A stretch of DNA of 36,218 nt, taken from assembly GCA_900544295.1 (NCBI GenBank), contig UQUO01000020.1, forward strand, positions 1 through 36,218. Reading direction: 5' to 3'. This DNA is from an uncultured Eubacteriales bacterium (GTDB lineage: Bacteria; Bacillota; Clostridia; Oscillospirales; Oscillospiraceae). The notes below the pieces were generated by a model. That model worked only from the letters and a program-made list of their open reading frames with translations, did no database searches and had not been told where the DNA came from. Shown one piece after another: positions 14,985 through 23,465 of the stretch. Within the stretch, counting starts at the first letter, position 1. The number at the start of each line of letters is the position of its first letter. The position numbers and the translations under genes are program-made.

Positions 14985-16027
14985 TTTATCAGCCTCGCAA
15001 TATCGTTATACATGACAAAGGCGGAAAGGCCCAGCAGCAGCACCATGCCCGCAGCGTGGACATAGCCCTCGTATCTCGCGGGTATGCGCCGCCTGGTGAC
15101 AAGATGTACCAGGCCGTTGAGCACGAGGAAAAACACCCGCCCGCCGTCCAGCGCCGGCAGGGGCAGCATATTCATAACTGCGATGTTCACGGCGACGAGC
15201 GCGCCGAGATAGGCGATATCCGACAGGGCCATCTTCGTGGACTCCGCACTCTGGCCGACGTCGTTTATGAGGCTGACGATGCCGACAGGGCCTGAGAGCT
15301 CATCAACGCCGATGGAGCCCGCCACGAGGTCCGAGAGCGCGAACCAGACGGTGCGAACAAAGTCTATGGTGTTATACCAGGAATATTTCAGGGTGCTCCA
15401 GAACGTGGCCTCCTCCACGGCGAAGGAAAAGCCGTACATCGGCGAGGAGTAGCCCTCGTATTCCACGGGCGTGAGCACGAAGTCCTCAAGCTCAACCTTC
15501 TCTCCGTCTCGGATGACGACGATGTCGTGGGTCTCGCCGCCGCGGGAGAGGATGGTGGTGACATTGGAGGAGAAATAGATCCTGTGGCCGTCGATTGAGT
15601 AGATCTCGTCCCCTGCCTGGAGGGCGTTCTCCCCCTCGTATGGGCAGCCGTCCACGAAGCCGGAGATGACCGGCGAATAGAAGCCCTGCGCGCTGGAATA
15701 GATGATGAGCACGATGAGGAAGCCGAGCAGGAAGTTCATGAAACTGCCCGCGACGAGGATGATGAGCTTCTTCCAGCCTGGCTGCACGGTGAAGCTGTGC
15801 GGGTCGCCGGTGTCCTCGTCCTCGCCCTCCATGGCGCAGTAACCGCCTATGGGCAGGCAGCGGAGGGAATACAGGGTCTCGCCCTTCTGCTTTTTGAATA
15901 TGGCCGGGCCCATGCCTATGGCGAACTCGTTGACCTTGACGCCCAGCAGCTTAGCCGCCGAGAAATGGCCGAACTCGTGGATGGCGATGAGCACGCCGAA
16001 AAAGATTATTGCGAGGATGATATACAT
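14981..16027 (-). CDS. rseP: RIP metalloprotease RseP/RasP (site-2 protease, M50)
   Basis: This intramembrane zinc protease cuts signal-peptide remnants and anti-sigma factors within the membrane. The 348-residue protein begins MYIILAIIFFGVLIAIHEFGH with the zinc ligands H17, H21 and catalytic E18. A PDZ-like domain lies in the middle (about 115-190; GENALQAGDEIYSIDGHRI). The third ligand motif NMLPLPALDGGRVFF lies near residue 287, and a C-terminal membrane helix ends the protein. The length is usual for Clostridia. The gene starts 22 bases inside the end of dxr in another frame. No obvious Shine-Dalgarno precedes the ATG, which suggests that translation depends on ribosomes finishing dxr. 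Confidence 0.95.
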   Translation of the reverse strand: MYIILAIIFFGVLIAIHEFGHFSAAKLLGVKVNEFAIGMGPAIFKKQKGETLYSLRCLPIGGYCAMEGEDEDTGDPHSFTVQPGWKKLIILVAGSFMNFLLGFLIVLIIYSSAQGFYSPVISGFVDGCPYEGENALQAGDEIYSIDGHRIYFSSNVTTILSRGGETHDIVVIRDGEKVELEDFVLTPVEYEGYSSPMYGFSFAVEEATFWSTLKYSWYNTIDFVRTVWFALSDLVAGSIGVDELSGPVGIVSLINDVGQSAESTKMALSDIAYLGALVAVNIAVMNMLPLPALDGGRVFFLVLNGLVHLVTRRRIPARYEGYVHAAGMVLLLGLSAFVMYNDIARLIK

Positions 16028-17172
16028 GAGGTGTAACGCTCCCTTACAAATGCGCGGGCCGCGGCATCCGCCGCGAGGATATCCTCCAGGGAGGGCTCCG
16101 CAATGAAATCTATGCTGCCGAGAGCCGCGGCAACACAGTCATATATCTCATTATACCCCAGCCGGCGGCCCAAAAACAGCGCCACCGCCGCCTCGTTGGC
16201 CGCGGAGAGCACCGCCGGGGCCGTGCCGCCGCGCTTGGCGCAGTCCACGGCCAGCGCGAGGCAGGGCAGTTTTTCAAAGTCCGGCTTCATAAAGTGCAGG
16301 CCGGACAGAGCCGTGAGGTCGAGCCGCTCCGAGGCGCTCTCCCGCCGCTCCGGCCAGGTCAGCGCGTACTGTATGGGCAGGGCCATATCCGGCACGCCCA
16401 GCTGGGCGATAACGGTGCCGTCTATGAGCTCCACAGCGGAGTGGACTACGCTCTCGGGGTGGATGAGAATTTCAATGTCCTCCGGTCTGACCGAGAAGAG
16501 GTGCATGGCCTCGATAAACTCCAGGCCCTTGTTCATCATCGTGGCGGAATCGACGCTTATCTTCGCGCCCATGGACCAATTCGGGTGCTTCACGGCCATT
16601 TCCGGGGTGACGCGGGCCGTCTCCTCCCGGCTCCAGCCCCGGAAGGGGCCGCCGGAGCCGGTGAGCAGGACTTTCCTGAGCTCTCCGCGTCTGGCCGTTA
16701 GACACTGGAACACGGCGGAATGTTCCGAATCGACCGGCACTATCTCCGCGCCCTTCTCCCGCGCGCGCGCCATGACCACGCTGCCCGCGCAGACCAGCGT
16801 CTCCTTGTTGGCGAGGGCGATGCGCTTTTTTGCGTCTATCGCCGCGAGCGTGGGCCGCAGGCCGACTGCGCCGGAGACTGCGGTGACGACGCACTCGGCG
16901 CTCTTCCAGGTCGCGGCCTCGATGAGTCCGGCCTCGCCGCTGTGGCCGACGGCGACGCCCGTGCCCTGGAGCGCGGCGCGCAGGCGTTCGTTCGCCTCCG
17001 CGTCAAAGGCGCAGACGTATTCGGGGCGCAGAGCCTTAGTCTGCTCCAGAAGCAGGTCAATATTCTTATTCGTGGTGAGCGCCGCGGCCTTTATGCCCAG
17101 GCGCTTGCAGACCTCGACGCTCTGGCGGCCTATGCTGCCGGTGGAGCCGAGGATGACAGTGCTGTTTATCAT
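16006..17172 (-). CDS. dxr: 1-deoxy-D-xylulose 5-phosphate reductoisomerase
   Basis: Dxr (IspC) makes 2-C-methyl-D-erythritol 4-phosphate from DXP with NADPH, the first committed MEP step and the target of fosmidomycin. The 388-residue protein shows the NADPH motif GSTGSIGRQ (9-17), LANKETLVCAG, the metal-binding region VPVDSEHSAVFQC, LTGSGGPFRG and the loop HPNWSMGAKISVDSATMMNKGLE. A helical C-terminal domain follows (SAANEAAVALFLGRRLGYNEIYD). It begins 12 bases after the cdsA stop and overlaps rseP by 22 bases. With ispG two genes later, two MEP enzymes sit in this operon together with uppS, which consumes the isoprenoid product. Confidence 0.97.
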   Translation of the reverse strand: MINSTVILGSTGSIGRQSVEVCKRLGIKAAALTTNKNIDLLLEQTKALRPEYVCAFDAEANERLRAALQGTGVAVGHSGEAGLIEAATWKSAECVVTAVSGAVGLRPTLAAIDAKKRIALANKETLVCAGSVVMARAREKGAEIVPVDSEHSAVFQCLTARRGELRKVLLTGSGGPFRGWSREETARVTPEMAVKHPNWSMGAKISVDSATMMNKGLEFIEAMHLFSVRPEDIEILIHPESVVHSAVELIDGTVIAQLGVPDMALPIQYALTWPERRESASERLDLTALSGLHFMKPDFEKLPCLALAVDCAKRGGTAPAVLSAANEAAVALFLGRRLGYNEIYDCVAAALGSIDFIAEPSLEDILAADAAARAFVRERYTSCISSSQ

Positions 17173-17184
17173 TTGATTTTCACC

Positions 17185-18006
17185 TCAGGCGAAATAGAGG
17201 AGCATGAAGAGCAGATAGGCCGGAGCCACGAAGAGCACGCTGTCGAACCTGTCCAGCACGCCGCCGTGGCCGGGGAATATCGCGCCGTAGTCCTTAATGC
17301 CGAACTCGCGCTTTATGACGGAAAAGCTCAAATCGCCCAGCTGGCCGAAGAGGCTGCCGATGACGCCCATGAGTATGACGACGCCCCAGCCGAGGTCGAG
17401 CTGGAACCAGGTCTTGACGACGAGGTGGAAGACGGCCATGCCCGCGATGCTGCCGACAAAGCCGCCGATGCAGCCCGCAACGGTCTTGTTCGGGCTGACA
17501 GCCGGGCAGAGCTTCCGTTTGCCGAAGGCCCGGCCCGCGAAAAACGCGCCGGTATCGGACATGAAGGCTCCTATGAAGGGCGTCAGCACCACGGCCGGCG
17601 ATATATCCCGCAATATCACGAGGCAGGCAAAACCCGCGGCTATGGCGCTCATGGCGAACAGCCCGGCCATCGCCGTGCGGAAGCTCAGGCTCCGCTCCCT
17701 GCCGTGGGTGACGACGGCCATGGCGAAGGTGTACACGACCGCGATAAAGCAGGCGGCGGCCATATACAGCCCCGGCTCCGGCGTCCATTCCTCGCCCAGG
17801 CCGATACTCGTGCACATCCAGGCCGCGAAGAGCGGCATGAGGCACAGGAGCTTCCACTCGTCCTTGCCCACAGCGTGCATCAGCTCATAGCAGCCCACGG
17901 CTGAGAGCAGCGCGCACATCGCCGCCGTCGCCCAGACCGGGGCGGCGAGCAGGATGAGCAGCAGCACGGGGATGCCCACGCCCGCGACGATAAGTCTCTG
18001 CTTCAT
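17185..18006 (-). CDS. cdsA: Phosphatidate cytidylyltransferase
   Basis: CdsA makes CDP-diacylglycerol from phosphatidate and CTP, the branch point for membrane phospholipids. The 273-residue protein is a polytopic membrane protein with about seven or eight hydrophobic segments. Near its C-terminus it carries the full family signature SVIKREFGIKDYGAIFPGHG followed by GVLDRFDS. The frame extends upstream to 18132, but the ATG at 18006 overlaps the uppS stop (ATGA) and gives the expected N-terminus MKQRLIVAGVGIP, so I chose it. The gene order uppS-cdsA-dxr-rseP is highly conserved in bacteria. Confidence 0.96.
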   Translation of the reverse strand: MKQRLIVAGVGIPVLLLILLAAPVWATAAMCALLSAVGCYELMHAVGKDEWKLLCLMPLFAAWMCTSIGLGEEWTPEPGLYMAAACFIAVVYTFAMAVVTHGRERSLSFRTAMAGLFAMSAIAAGFACLVILRDISPAVVLTPFIGAFMSDTGAFFAGRAFGKRKLCPAVSPNKTVAGCIGGFVGSIAGMAVFHLVVKTWFQLDLGWGVVILMGVIGSLFGQLGDLSFSVIKREFGIKDYGAIFPGHGGVLDRFDSVLFVAPAYLLFMLLYFA

Positions 18007-18743
18007 TTCTTTATCCCACCATACCTTCTGTCGCGCCGCCGGTATTCCTCCAGCGCCGCGTCTATGTCCCGCTCCGTGAAGTCCGGCCAGAGCACATCCG
18101 TGAAGATGAGCTCGGAATACGCCGACTCCCACATGAGGAAGTTCGACAGCCGCAGCTCCCCTCCCGGACGTATTACGAGGTCCGGGTCCGGTATGCCTGC
18201 CGAGAACATGTAGTTTGAAAACGCCGCCTCGTCGATTTCGCCGACCTTGCCGGCCTTATAGTCCTCGGCGTAGCGCATGGCGGCGCGGACTATCTCGTCC
18301 CGCCCGCCGTAGTTCAGGCAGACGTTCGCCTGGAAGCCCTCGTAGCGCGTGGAAATGTCCGCCGTCTCGTCTATGAGCTCGCGCAGCTCCGGAGATAGGA
18401 CGGCGGGGTCGCCGAGTATTTTGAGGCGTATGTGGTCGCGCTCCATCGTCTCCACGGACTCGCGCAGGTACTTGCCGAGGAGGTTCATTATGGCGTCTAT
18501 CTCCTCGCGCGGGCGCTTCCAATTTTCCGTCGAAAACGCGTAGACCGTGAGATATTCTATGCCTATGTCCTTGCAATACGTGGCAATGCGGCGGAAGGTC
18601 TCCGCGCCCGCCGCGTGGCCCGCGGTGCGGGGGAGGCCGCGTTTTTTAGCCCAGCGGCCGTTGCCGTCCAGTATGATGGCAATGTGGCGGGGGAGGCGGG
18701 CTTCGCCCGTCTCCTCCGCCTTCTTAGTCCTGAATATGGCCAT
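18003..18743 (-). CDS. uppS: Undecaprenyl diphosphate synthase (isoprenyl transferase)
   Basis: UppS extends farnesyl diphosphate with eight cis isoprene units to make the C55 carrier for peptidoglycan and wall polymers. The 246-residue cis-prenyltransferase shows the conserved region HIAIILDGNGRWAKKRGLPR (catalytic Asp in LDGNGRWA), HAAGAETFRR, TVYAFSTENWKRP, NVCLNYGGRDEIV and the C-terminal PDPDLVIRPGGELRLSNFLMW with FTDVLWPDF. It starts six bases after frr. The ribosome site is weak, so coupling to frr is likely. The downstream cdsA overlaps by four bases. Confidence 0.97.
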   Translation of the reverse strand: MAIFRTKKAEETGEARLPRHIAIILDGNGRWAKKRGLPRTAGHAAGAETFRRIATYCKDIGIEYLTVYAFSTENWKRPREEIDAIMNLLGKYLRESVETMERDHIRLKILGDPAVLSPELRELIDETADISTRYEGFQANVCLNYGGRDEIVRAAMRYAEDYKAGKVGEIDEAAFSNYMFSAGIPDPDLVIRPGGELRLSNFLMWESAYSELIFTDVLWPDFTERDIDAALEEYRRRDRRYGGIKK

Positions 18744-18749
18744 GACGAC

Positions 18750-19304
18750 TTATATCTCGAAAAGCTCTTTTTCCTTCTTCTCGGCTATCTTCTCTATCTC
18801 TTTTATCCAGTCGTCCGTCAGCTTCTGCATATCCTTCTCGGCTATCTTGTAGTCGTCCTCAGTTATCTCGGAGGCCTTCTTCTGCGCCTTGAACTTATCC
18901 ATAGCGTCGCGGCGGATGTTGCGCACGGCGACCTTGGCGTCCTCAGCGTATTTCTTGACCTGCTTGGCAAGGTCGCGGCGGCGCTCCTCGGTCAGCTGCG
19001 GGAACACAAGGCGGATGCTCCTGCCGTCGTTCTGCGGGTTGATGCCGAGGTCCGAGGCCAGGATGGCCTTCTCTATGGACTTCAGCGTGGAGGAGTCCCA
19101 GGGCTGGATAAGCAGGCTGCGGGGGTCAGGCGTGGAGATGGTCGCTATCTGCTGGATGGGCGTCGGCGTGCCGTAATAATCGACCTGGATCTGGTCAAGC
19201 ACGGCGGCGTTCGCCCTGCCTGCACGCACAGAGGCAAAGCTCACGGTGAGCAGCTCCGAGGTCTTTTTCATTTTCGATTCAAATTCTTCGTATCCGGTAG
19301 CCAT
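18750..19304 (-). CDS. frr: Ribosome recycling factor
   Basis: RRF splits the post-termination ribosome together with EF-G so that subunits can be reused. The 184-residue protein has the family length and landmarks. An N-terminal helix (YEEFESKMKKTSELL) precedes VRAGRANAAVLDQIQVDYYGTPTPIQQIATISTPDPRSLLIQPWD and NDGRSIRLVFPQLTEERRRDLAKQVKKYAEDAKVAVRNIRRDA, with helix III at the C-terminus. GGAGG lies 7 bases before the ATG. It sits 15 bases downstream of pyrH, the usual arrangement. Confidence 0.97.
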   Translation of the reverse strand: MATGYEEFESKMKKTSELLTVSFASVRAGRANAAVLDQIQVDYYGTPTPIQQIATISTPDPRSLLIQPWDSSTLKSIEKAILASDLGINPQNDGRSIRLVFPQLTEERRRDLAKQVKKYAEDAKVAVRNIRRDAMDKFKAQKKASEITEDDYKIAEKDMQKLTDDWIKEIEKIAEKKEKELFEI

Positions 19305-19319
19305 GTTCGATCCTCCTGT

Positions 19320-20039
19320 TTACTTTTTTACCACCGTGCCGACCTTTTCTCCCAGGACGGCGCGGACGATGTTCTCGGGGTCCTTCAGCGCAAAGACGAT
19401 TACTGGGATGTCGTTATCCATGGACAGGCTCGTCGCCGTCGTGTCCATAACCGCGAGATGCTGGGCCAGCACCTCGTCATAGCTGATAGCCTCGTACTTG
19501 ACAGCGCTCGCGTCCAGCCTCGGGTCCGCGGAATACACTCCGTCGATGTTCTTGGCCAAGAGTATGGCGTCGGCCTCTATCTCCGCCGCGCGGAGCACCG
19601 CCGCCGTATCCGTTGAAAAATACGGGCTGCCCGTGCCGCAGGCGAAGAGCACCACCCGGCCCTTGGCCAGGTGCCGCATGGCCCGCAGGCGGATATATGG
19701 CTCCGCTATCGCTCGCATCTCGATGGCCGTCTGCACGCGCACGTCCACACCGTGCTGCTCCATGACGTCCGCCACGGCGAGGCAGTTCATGACCGTCGCA
19801 AGCATGCCCATGTGGTCCGCCCGCGTGCGCTCTATCTTGCCTTCCCCGTCCTTGACGCCGCGCCAGAAGTTGCCGCCGCCTATGACGACGCCGACCTCCA
19901 CGCCCATATCCACGCAGCGCTTCACCGCCTCGCAGACCTCGCCGATGACGCCGAAGTCAAGTCCGGTCTTCTTCTCCCCCGCCAGCGCTTCGCCGCTTAT
20001 CTTCAGCAGCACGCGCCTATATACGGGCTTTCGTTCCAT
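19320..20039 (-). CDS. pyrH: UMP kinase
   Basis: PyrH phosphorylates UMP to UDP; it is a hexameric amino-acid-kinase-fold enzyme regulated by UTP and GTP. The 239-residue protein begins [22 protein letters not shown], with [65 protein letters not shown] and the C-terminal [11 protein letters not shown] all in order. Three in-frame ATGs lie close together (20057, 20045, 20039). GAGG has 8-nt spacing only to the last, which also gives the usual N-terminus, so I start there. It is the first gene of the operon. rpsB and tsf, which precede pyrH in many bacteria, are not next to it; instead spoIIGA diverges from it. Confidence 0.95.
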   Translation of the reverse strand: MERKPVYRRVLLKISGEALAGEKKTGLDFGVIGEVCEAVKRCVDMGVEVGVVIGGGNFWRGVKDGEGKIERTRADHMGMLATVMNCLAVADVMEQHGVDVRVQTAIEMRAIAEPYIRLRAMRHLAKGRVVLFACGTGSPYFSTDTAAVLRAAEIEADAILLAKNIDGVYSADPRLDASAVKYEAISYDEVLAQHLAVMDTTATSLSMDNDIPVIVFALKDPENIVRAVLGEKVGTVVKK

Positions 20040-20170
20040 CCCCATCACCTCAAGCATTACTAAATGTTAATTCTAATATCTTTTGCAGAATATTAAAAGG
20101 GCGAATTTGTAAATATTCTCCGCAAGGCCCAATCCCGAAGTATTTTACCACATTCGGGGAGGGCTTGTAA

Positions 20171-21037
20171 ATGACAATATCCGCAAAGCCGCCGGTGTAT
20201 GATTTGTCCGTGGAGACGATTTACCTTGACAGCCTCTTTGCGCTGAACGCGATAATTGACTATCTCCTGCTGCTCTGCTCCGCGCGGGCGGCGGGCGCCG
20301 TGCTGCACCGCCGGCGGCTCGCCCTCGCCGCTGTACTCGGCGGGCTCTGGGCTGTGGCCAGCGTTTTGCCGGGCCTGGGCTTTCTCTCATATGCGCCCAT
20401 GAAACTCGTCCCGGCGCTTTTTATGGTCCTCATCGCCTTTGGCGGAGAGCGGCGGCTCTGGCGCTGTGTCGTGATCTTCCTGGCCGTTTCGGCGGCCTTC
20501 GGCGGTGCGGTCTGGGCCGCATCCATGCTCGCCGGGTCCGGGTTCTACGGCGGGCGGCTCTACATACCCGTATCCTGGCGCGTGCTCGCGCTCTCCTTTG
20601 CCCTGTGCTACGCCGCCGTTTCGCTCGTCTTCCGCCGCGCCGGCAAGCGCGCGGAGCGGGAGGTTTTGCCGCTCCATATCACCCTCGGCGGGCGAAGCGT
20701 GCTGCTCCGGGCGCTCCGGGACACAGGCAACGGACTTTGCGACCCCGTATCCGGCCGCGCCGTCGCCGTTGCGGAACTCGATGCGCTCAGGCCGCTGCTG
20801 CCCGGCTTCGAAGGCGCGGGAGAAGACGCCGCTTCCCTTTGTGAAGCGTTATGTAAACTCCCTGGCCTGGCGGGGCGGGTATCGCTCCTGCCGTATTCCT
20901 CACTCGGGACAGGACATGGCCTGCTTGCTGCGCTGCGGCCCGATGCCGTCTGCGTATCGGGCGAGGCTGAGGACATCCTCATAGGTCTCTCCCCCTCCCG
21001 GCTCTCGCGGGACGGGGACTATGACGCGATAATCTGA
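20171..21037 (+). CDS. spoIIGA: Sigma-E processing peptidase SpoIIGA
   Basis: SpoIIGA is the membrane aspartic protease that activates pro-sigma-E in the mother cell after septation. The 288-residue protein has an N-terminal membrane domain with about five hydrophobic segments, starting ETIYLDSLFALNAIIDYLLLL (15-35). A cytoplasmic protease half follows, with the DTGN motif at residues 184-187 (catalytic D184) in RALRDTGNGLCDPVSGRAV and a C-terminal LLPYSSLGTGHGLL region. The ATG at 20171 has GGGAGGG at 7-nt spacing. This adds about 14 residues before the usual first strand; a GTG inside could give the shorter form. It is followed 20 bases later by its substrate gene sigE. Confidence 0.93.
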   Translation: MTISAKPPVYDLSVETIYLDSLFALNAIIDYLLLLCSARAAGAVLHRRRLALAAVLGGLWAVASVLPGLGFLSYAPMKLVPALFMVLIAFGGERRLWRCVVIFLAVSAAFGGAVWAASMLAGSGFYGGRLYIPVSWRVLALSFALCYAAVSLVFRRAGKRAEREVLPLHITLGGRSVLLRALRDTGNGLCDPVSGRAVAVAELDALRPLLPGFEGAGEDAASLCEALCKLPGLAGRVSLLPYSSLGTGHGLLAALRPDAVCVSGEAEDILIGLSPSRLSRDGDYDAII

Positions 21038-21057
21038 CGAAAGGGAGGTAATTTGAA

Positions 21058-21789
21058 ATGCCAGAAAACCGCCTGCTCACGGCCCTGCGCGAGGCTCTGC
21101 GCCATGTGCTTGAGGGTCTGGGGCTTGCCGCGCCGCCGATCCACTACGTGGGCGGCAGCGACACCCTGCCTCCGCCCCTGCCCAGGGACAAGGAGGATGA
21201 CGCGATACGCGCCCTTGCCGGGGGCGACGAGGGCGCAAAGCAGCTGCTCATCGAGCACAACCTCCGTCTCGTCGTCTACATTGCGCGCAGGTTTGAAAAC
21301 ACGGGCATAAACCTTGAAGATCTGGTGTCCATCGGCAGCATAGGGCTCATCAAGGCCATAAACACCTTCAACGCCTCCAAGAGCATCAAGCTGGCGACCT
21401 ATGCCTCGCGCTGCATTGAGAACGAGATACTCATGTACCTGCGCAAGTGCGGCTCCCAGCGTGCGGAGGTGAGCTTTGACGAGCCGCTGAACACCGACTG
21501 GGACGGCAACGAGCTGCTGCTCTCGGACATTCTCGGCACGGACGGGCAGGAGATAACCCGCCCCCTGGAGGACGATGCCGACCGCGAAATGCTCCGCGCC
21601 GCCATCTCCCTGCTTGGCGAACGGGAACGGCAGATAATACTCATGCGTTTCGGCTTCCTGGGCGGCGTGGAGTACACGCAGAAGGAGGTCGCGGACATGA
21701 TGGGCATTTCACAGAGCTACATCAGCCGCCTGGAAAAGCGCATAATCGCCAGGCTGCACCGCGAGATGCTCAGACAAATGCAGGTGTGA
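21058..21789 (+). CDS. sigE: RNA polymerase sporulation sigma factor SigE
   Basis: Early mother-cell sigma factor, made as an inactive precursor. The 243-residue protein has an amphipathic pro-sequence (about 1-30) ending at [14 protein letters not shown], the region where SpoIIGA cuts. Region 2 follows ([62 protein letters not shown]), then region 4 ([48 protein letters not shown]). GGGAGG lies 9 bases before the ATG. In most Clostridia and Bacilli sigG follows directly; here a GC-rich repeat and an unrelated regulator locus follow instead. Confidence 0.97.
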   Translation: MPENRLLTALREALRHVLEGLGLAAPPIHYVGGSDTLPPPLPRDKEDDAIRALAGGDEGAKQLLIEHNLRLVVYIARRFENTGINLEDLVSIGSIGLIKAINTFNASKSIKLATYASRCIENEILMYLRKCGSQRAEVSFDEPLNTDWDGNELLLSDILGTDGQEITRPLEDDADREMLRAAISLLGERERQIILMRFGFLGGVEYTQKEVADMMGISQSYISRLEKRIIARLHREMLRQMQV

Positions 21790-21820
21790 CCCGCACAGAC
21801 ATAGCCTTTTAAAAGTTTTT

Positions 21821-21847
21821 TGCCCCGCTTTTTTACAAAAAAGCGGG
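21821..21847. repeat. A/T-cored inverted repeat downstream of sigE
   Basis: CCCGCTTTTTT and AAAAAAGCGGG form a nearly loop-less inverted repeat 30 bases after the sigE stop. It may act as a terminator-like hairpin, although no T-tract follows on the plus strand. It is directly continuous with the GC-rich repeat that follows and may be the end of that element. Confidence 0.5.
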
Positions 21848-22080
21848 CGCGGTCCAGGGGCCGCGCCCCTGGCCGCGCGCCGCAGCGCGCGGAACGCCCC
21901 AAATGCTCAAAGAAGCGCAGGAGGGGGTCAAAGGGGGAACCCTCGCCGGGGGTTCCCCCTTTGCGGGCGGCCCCGCCGCCCGCAGCCTCGCGCAACACCG
22001 CAGCGTGGGCGGTCATCCCACGCCGGTCGGGGGTGGAACCCCGCCCCTAAAGGGCTTCTGCCCGTCGTACACATAAGCGC
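21848..22080. repeat. GC-rich interspersed repeat, copy A
   Basis: Non-coding stretch of more than 200 bases, built of nested inverted repeats: GGTCCAGGGGC/GCCCCTGGCC, CCGCGCGC/GCGCGCGG, GGGGGAACCC/GGGTTCCCCC and GGGCGGC/GCCGCCC. The part at 21934-22050 reappears inverted at 36101-36218, with an identical block of about 39 bases and matching flanking modules in the same order. Open frames crossing it (for example on the minus strand through KGGTPGEG...) are low-complexity and have no ribosome site, so I treat them as spurious. Confidence 0.8.
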
Positions 22081-22105
22081 AGTCGTATCCCGCTTGCAAA
22101 ACAAA

Positions 22106-22130
22106 AGCGCCCCCAACGGGGGCGTTTTTA
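22106..22130. terminator. Bidirectional terminator between the repeat and the M56 remnant
   Basis: CGCCCCC (22108-22114), loop AAC and GGGGGCG (22118-22124) are followed by TTTTT on the plus strand. On the minus strand the stem is followed by CTTTTGT. It lies about 35 bases past the end of the minus-strand receptor remnant and can also stop plus-strand read-through from sigE. Confidence 0.8.
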
Positions 22131-22163
22131 CCTTTTCTGCGGTGCGGAGCGGACGCTTTGAGG

Positions 22164-23106
22164 TCACCGGCTCAGGCTTTGGGCGAGGCGGACGGTATCT
22201 TCGGCGGAAAAGCGCGAGGCTTCAAGGGATACCAGCATGCCAGTGCTCGCTCCGGGCTCGGCAATATACACGCACCAGTAGGCACTGACGGGGACCTCTC
22301 CGCCCACGGCTTCGGCGGCGGTACACAGGTCGTAGGTGTTCCTTGTCAAATACGCCGGTGCGGACAGGCCCGTCACCGGACCCAGGTTATCTATCTGCAT
22401 GTGATTGGAGTATATCAGCACCTCGGCTATCTGCTCACCCTCCCAGCGGAGGCACTGGGCGGCATTGAAATCCGCTATGACGCCGGAGCTGCGCCAATAG
22501 TCCGGCGCGCTGCCCATGTCCTCGTAGACCATCGGCAATATCATCCGCCCGCCGCACAGTATGTCGCCTTCGTATTCCGAAAGGCTCAGGCCCTCCGGCA
22601 GCGCGGGCTCGGCTGGTTTCGGCTCGGTCAGGAAGCACACGGCCAGCACGGCGCAGGCCGCGACGACCGCGATGAGCGCCCAGCGCGCGGGCATAGGCCC
22701 GGCGGCCGTCGGCGTCCAGGCCGCCGACCACGCTCTCGTCACAGGCATACTCCACATCGCGGCAGAACAGCGCGTAGGCCAGCCAGACAAGAGGGTTGAA
22801 CCAGTGCACGCTCAGCAGCAGCCAGCCCAATGGCTTCCAGATATGGTCCCTCCGCCTCAGGTGCGCCCTCTCGTGCGCCAGGACGCAGCTCAGCTCCGGC
22901 TCCGACAAATCCGCTGCGGGCGCGATGCCGGATACGCTCCCCGCCGCGTCTGCGCTCTGGGCGCCGGCTCCGCCGGAGAGCACGGCCCCGGGCGCATGCG
23001 ACGCTGCGCGCGGGATAAGGCTCAGCGCGCAGACTGCGGGGATCATCCAGGCCGCTGACACAGAGAGTTCGGCCACCTGCAAAAACAGGCCCGCCACCTC
23101 AGTCAT
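22164..23106 (-). pseudogene. BlaR1/MecR1-like M56 peptidase receptor, frameshifted and internally deleted
   Basis: The first frame (23106 to 22435) has a short N-terminal membrane segment, then a well-kept M56 metallopeptidase core: VLAHERAHLRRRDHIWKPLGWLLLSVHWFNPLVWLAYALFCRDVEYACDESVV (HExxH at residues 78-82). Near 22685 the homology jumps to another frame (RWALIAVVAACAVLAVCFLTEPK, a transmembrane segment, then an extracellular part ending at 22164). Compared with clostridial M56 receptors, sequence is also missing between WMIPAV and CALSLIPRAAS (membrane helices) and between SVSGIAP and AADLSEPEL, and the linker after YARA is lost together with the frame. This pattern suggests several deletions in a decaying gene. 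Its start overlaps the blaI stop (ATGACTGA). Deletion sizes are estimates from family memory. Confidence 0.75.
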
Positions 23107-23455
23107 CCCCCTCTATCATGCGCAGTATATCCCGCTTTTCCGCCTCGGACAGCGGTTTGCCGCGCGTGAAAGCGGCTATGAAGGCCGGCAGCGAGCCGCC
23201 GAAGCTCTCCGCGACCACGCTGCGGCTGCGCAGGGAAAAATAGCCCTCCCGCGAAACCAGAGAGCTCACTACGCCCTTTTCATTCTGAAACAGTCCCTTG
23301 CAGCAAAGGCGCTTGAGCACCGTGAAGGTGGTCGAGCGCTTCCAGCCGAACTCCTCGGCGCACAGCCGCACCAGCTCGGAGGAGCTGACAGGCTCATTTT
23401 CCCATATAATGTCCGCAAAGCGGGCCTCAATGACTCCCAGCTGTATGTCTTGCAT
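23099..23455 (-). CDS. BlaI/MecI/CopY family transcriptional repressor
   Basis: The 118-residue protein has a winged-helix N-terminus (ADIIWENEPVSSSELVRLCAEEFGWKRSTTFTVLKRLCCKGLFQNEKGVVSSLVSREGYF) and a short helical dimerisation tail (FIAAFTRGKPLSEAEKRDILRMIE). This is the usual build of BlaI/MecI repressors, which bind TACA-n-TGTA dyads and are inactivated by an M56 sensor protease. The sensor gene next door is broken, so induction by proteolysis may be lost unless another receptor works in trans. GGGGGAGG lies 7 bases before the ATG. Two operator-like dyads lie just upstream, consistent with autorepression. No beta-lactamase or transporter target is adjacent. Confidence 0.9.
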   Translation of the reverse strand: MQDIQLGVIEARFADIIWENEPVSSSELVRLCAEEFGWKRSTTFTVLKRLCCKGLFQNEKGVVSSLVSREGYFSLRSRSVVAESFGGSLPAFIAAFTRGKPLSEAEKRDILRMIEGDD

Positions 23456-23465
23456 TATAAAGCCT

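Noticed and set aside
20058..20170. Spo0A-type promoter for spoIIGA like the one seen for spoIIE, and a pyrH promoter on the other strand
   Set aside because: TTGCAG with 21-nt spacing to TAAATA exists but the -10 match is poor. Several AT-rich pieces could serve either strand, so no site is called.
21717..22016. Minus-strand 99-codon frame after sigE (contains FDPLLRFFEHLG)
   Set aside because: It consists of the GC-rich interspersed repeat translated, with no ribosome site. Such frames recur wherever the repeat occurs.
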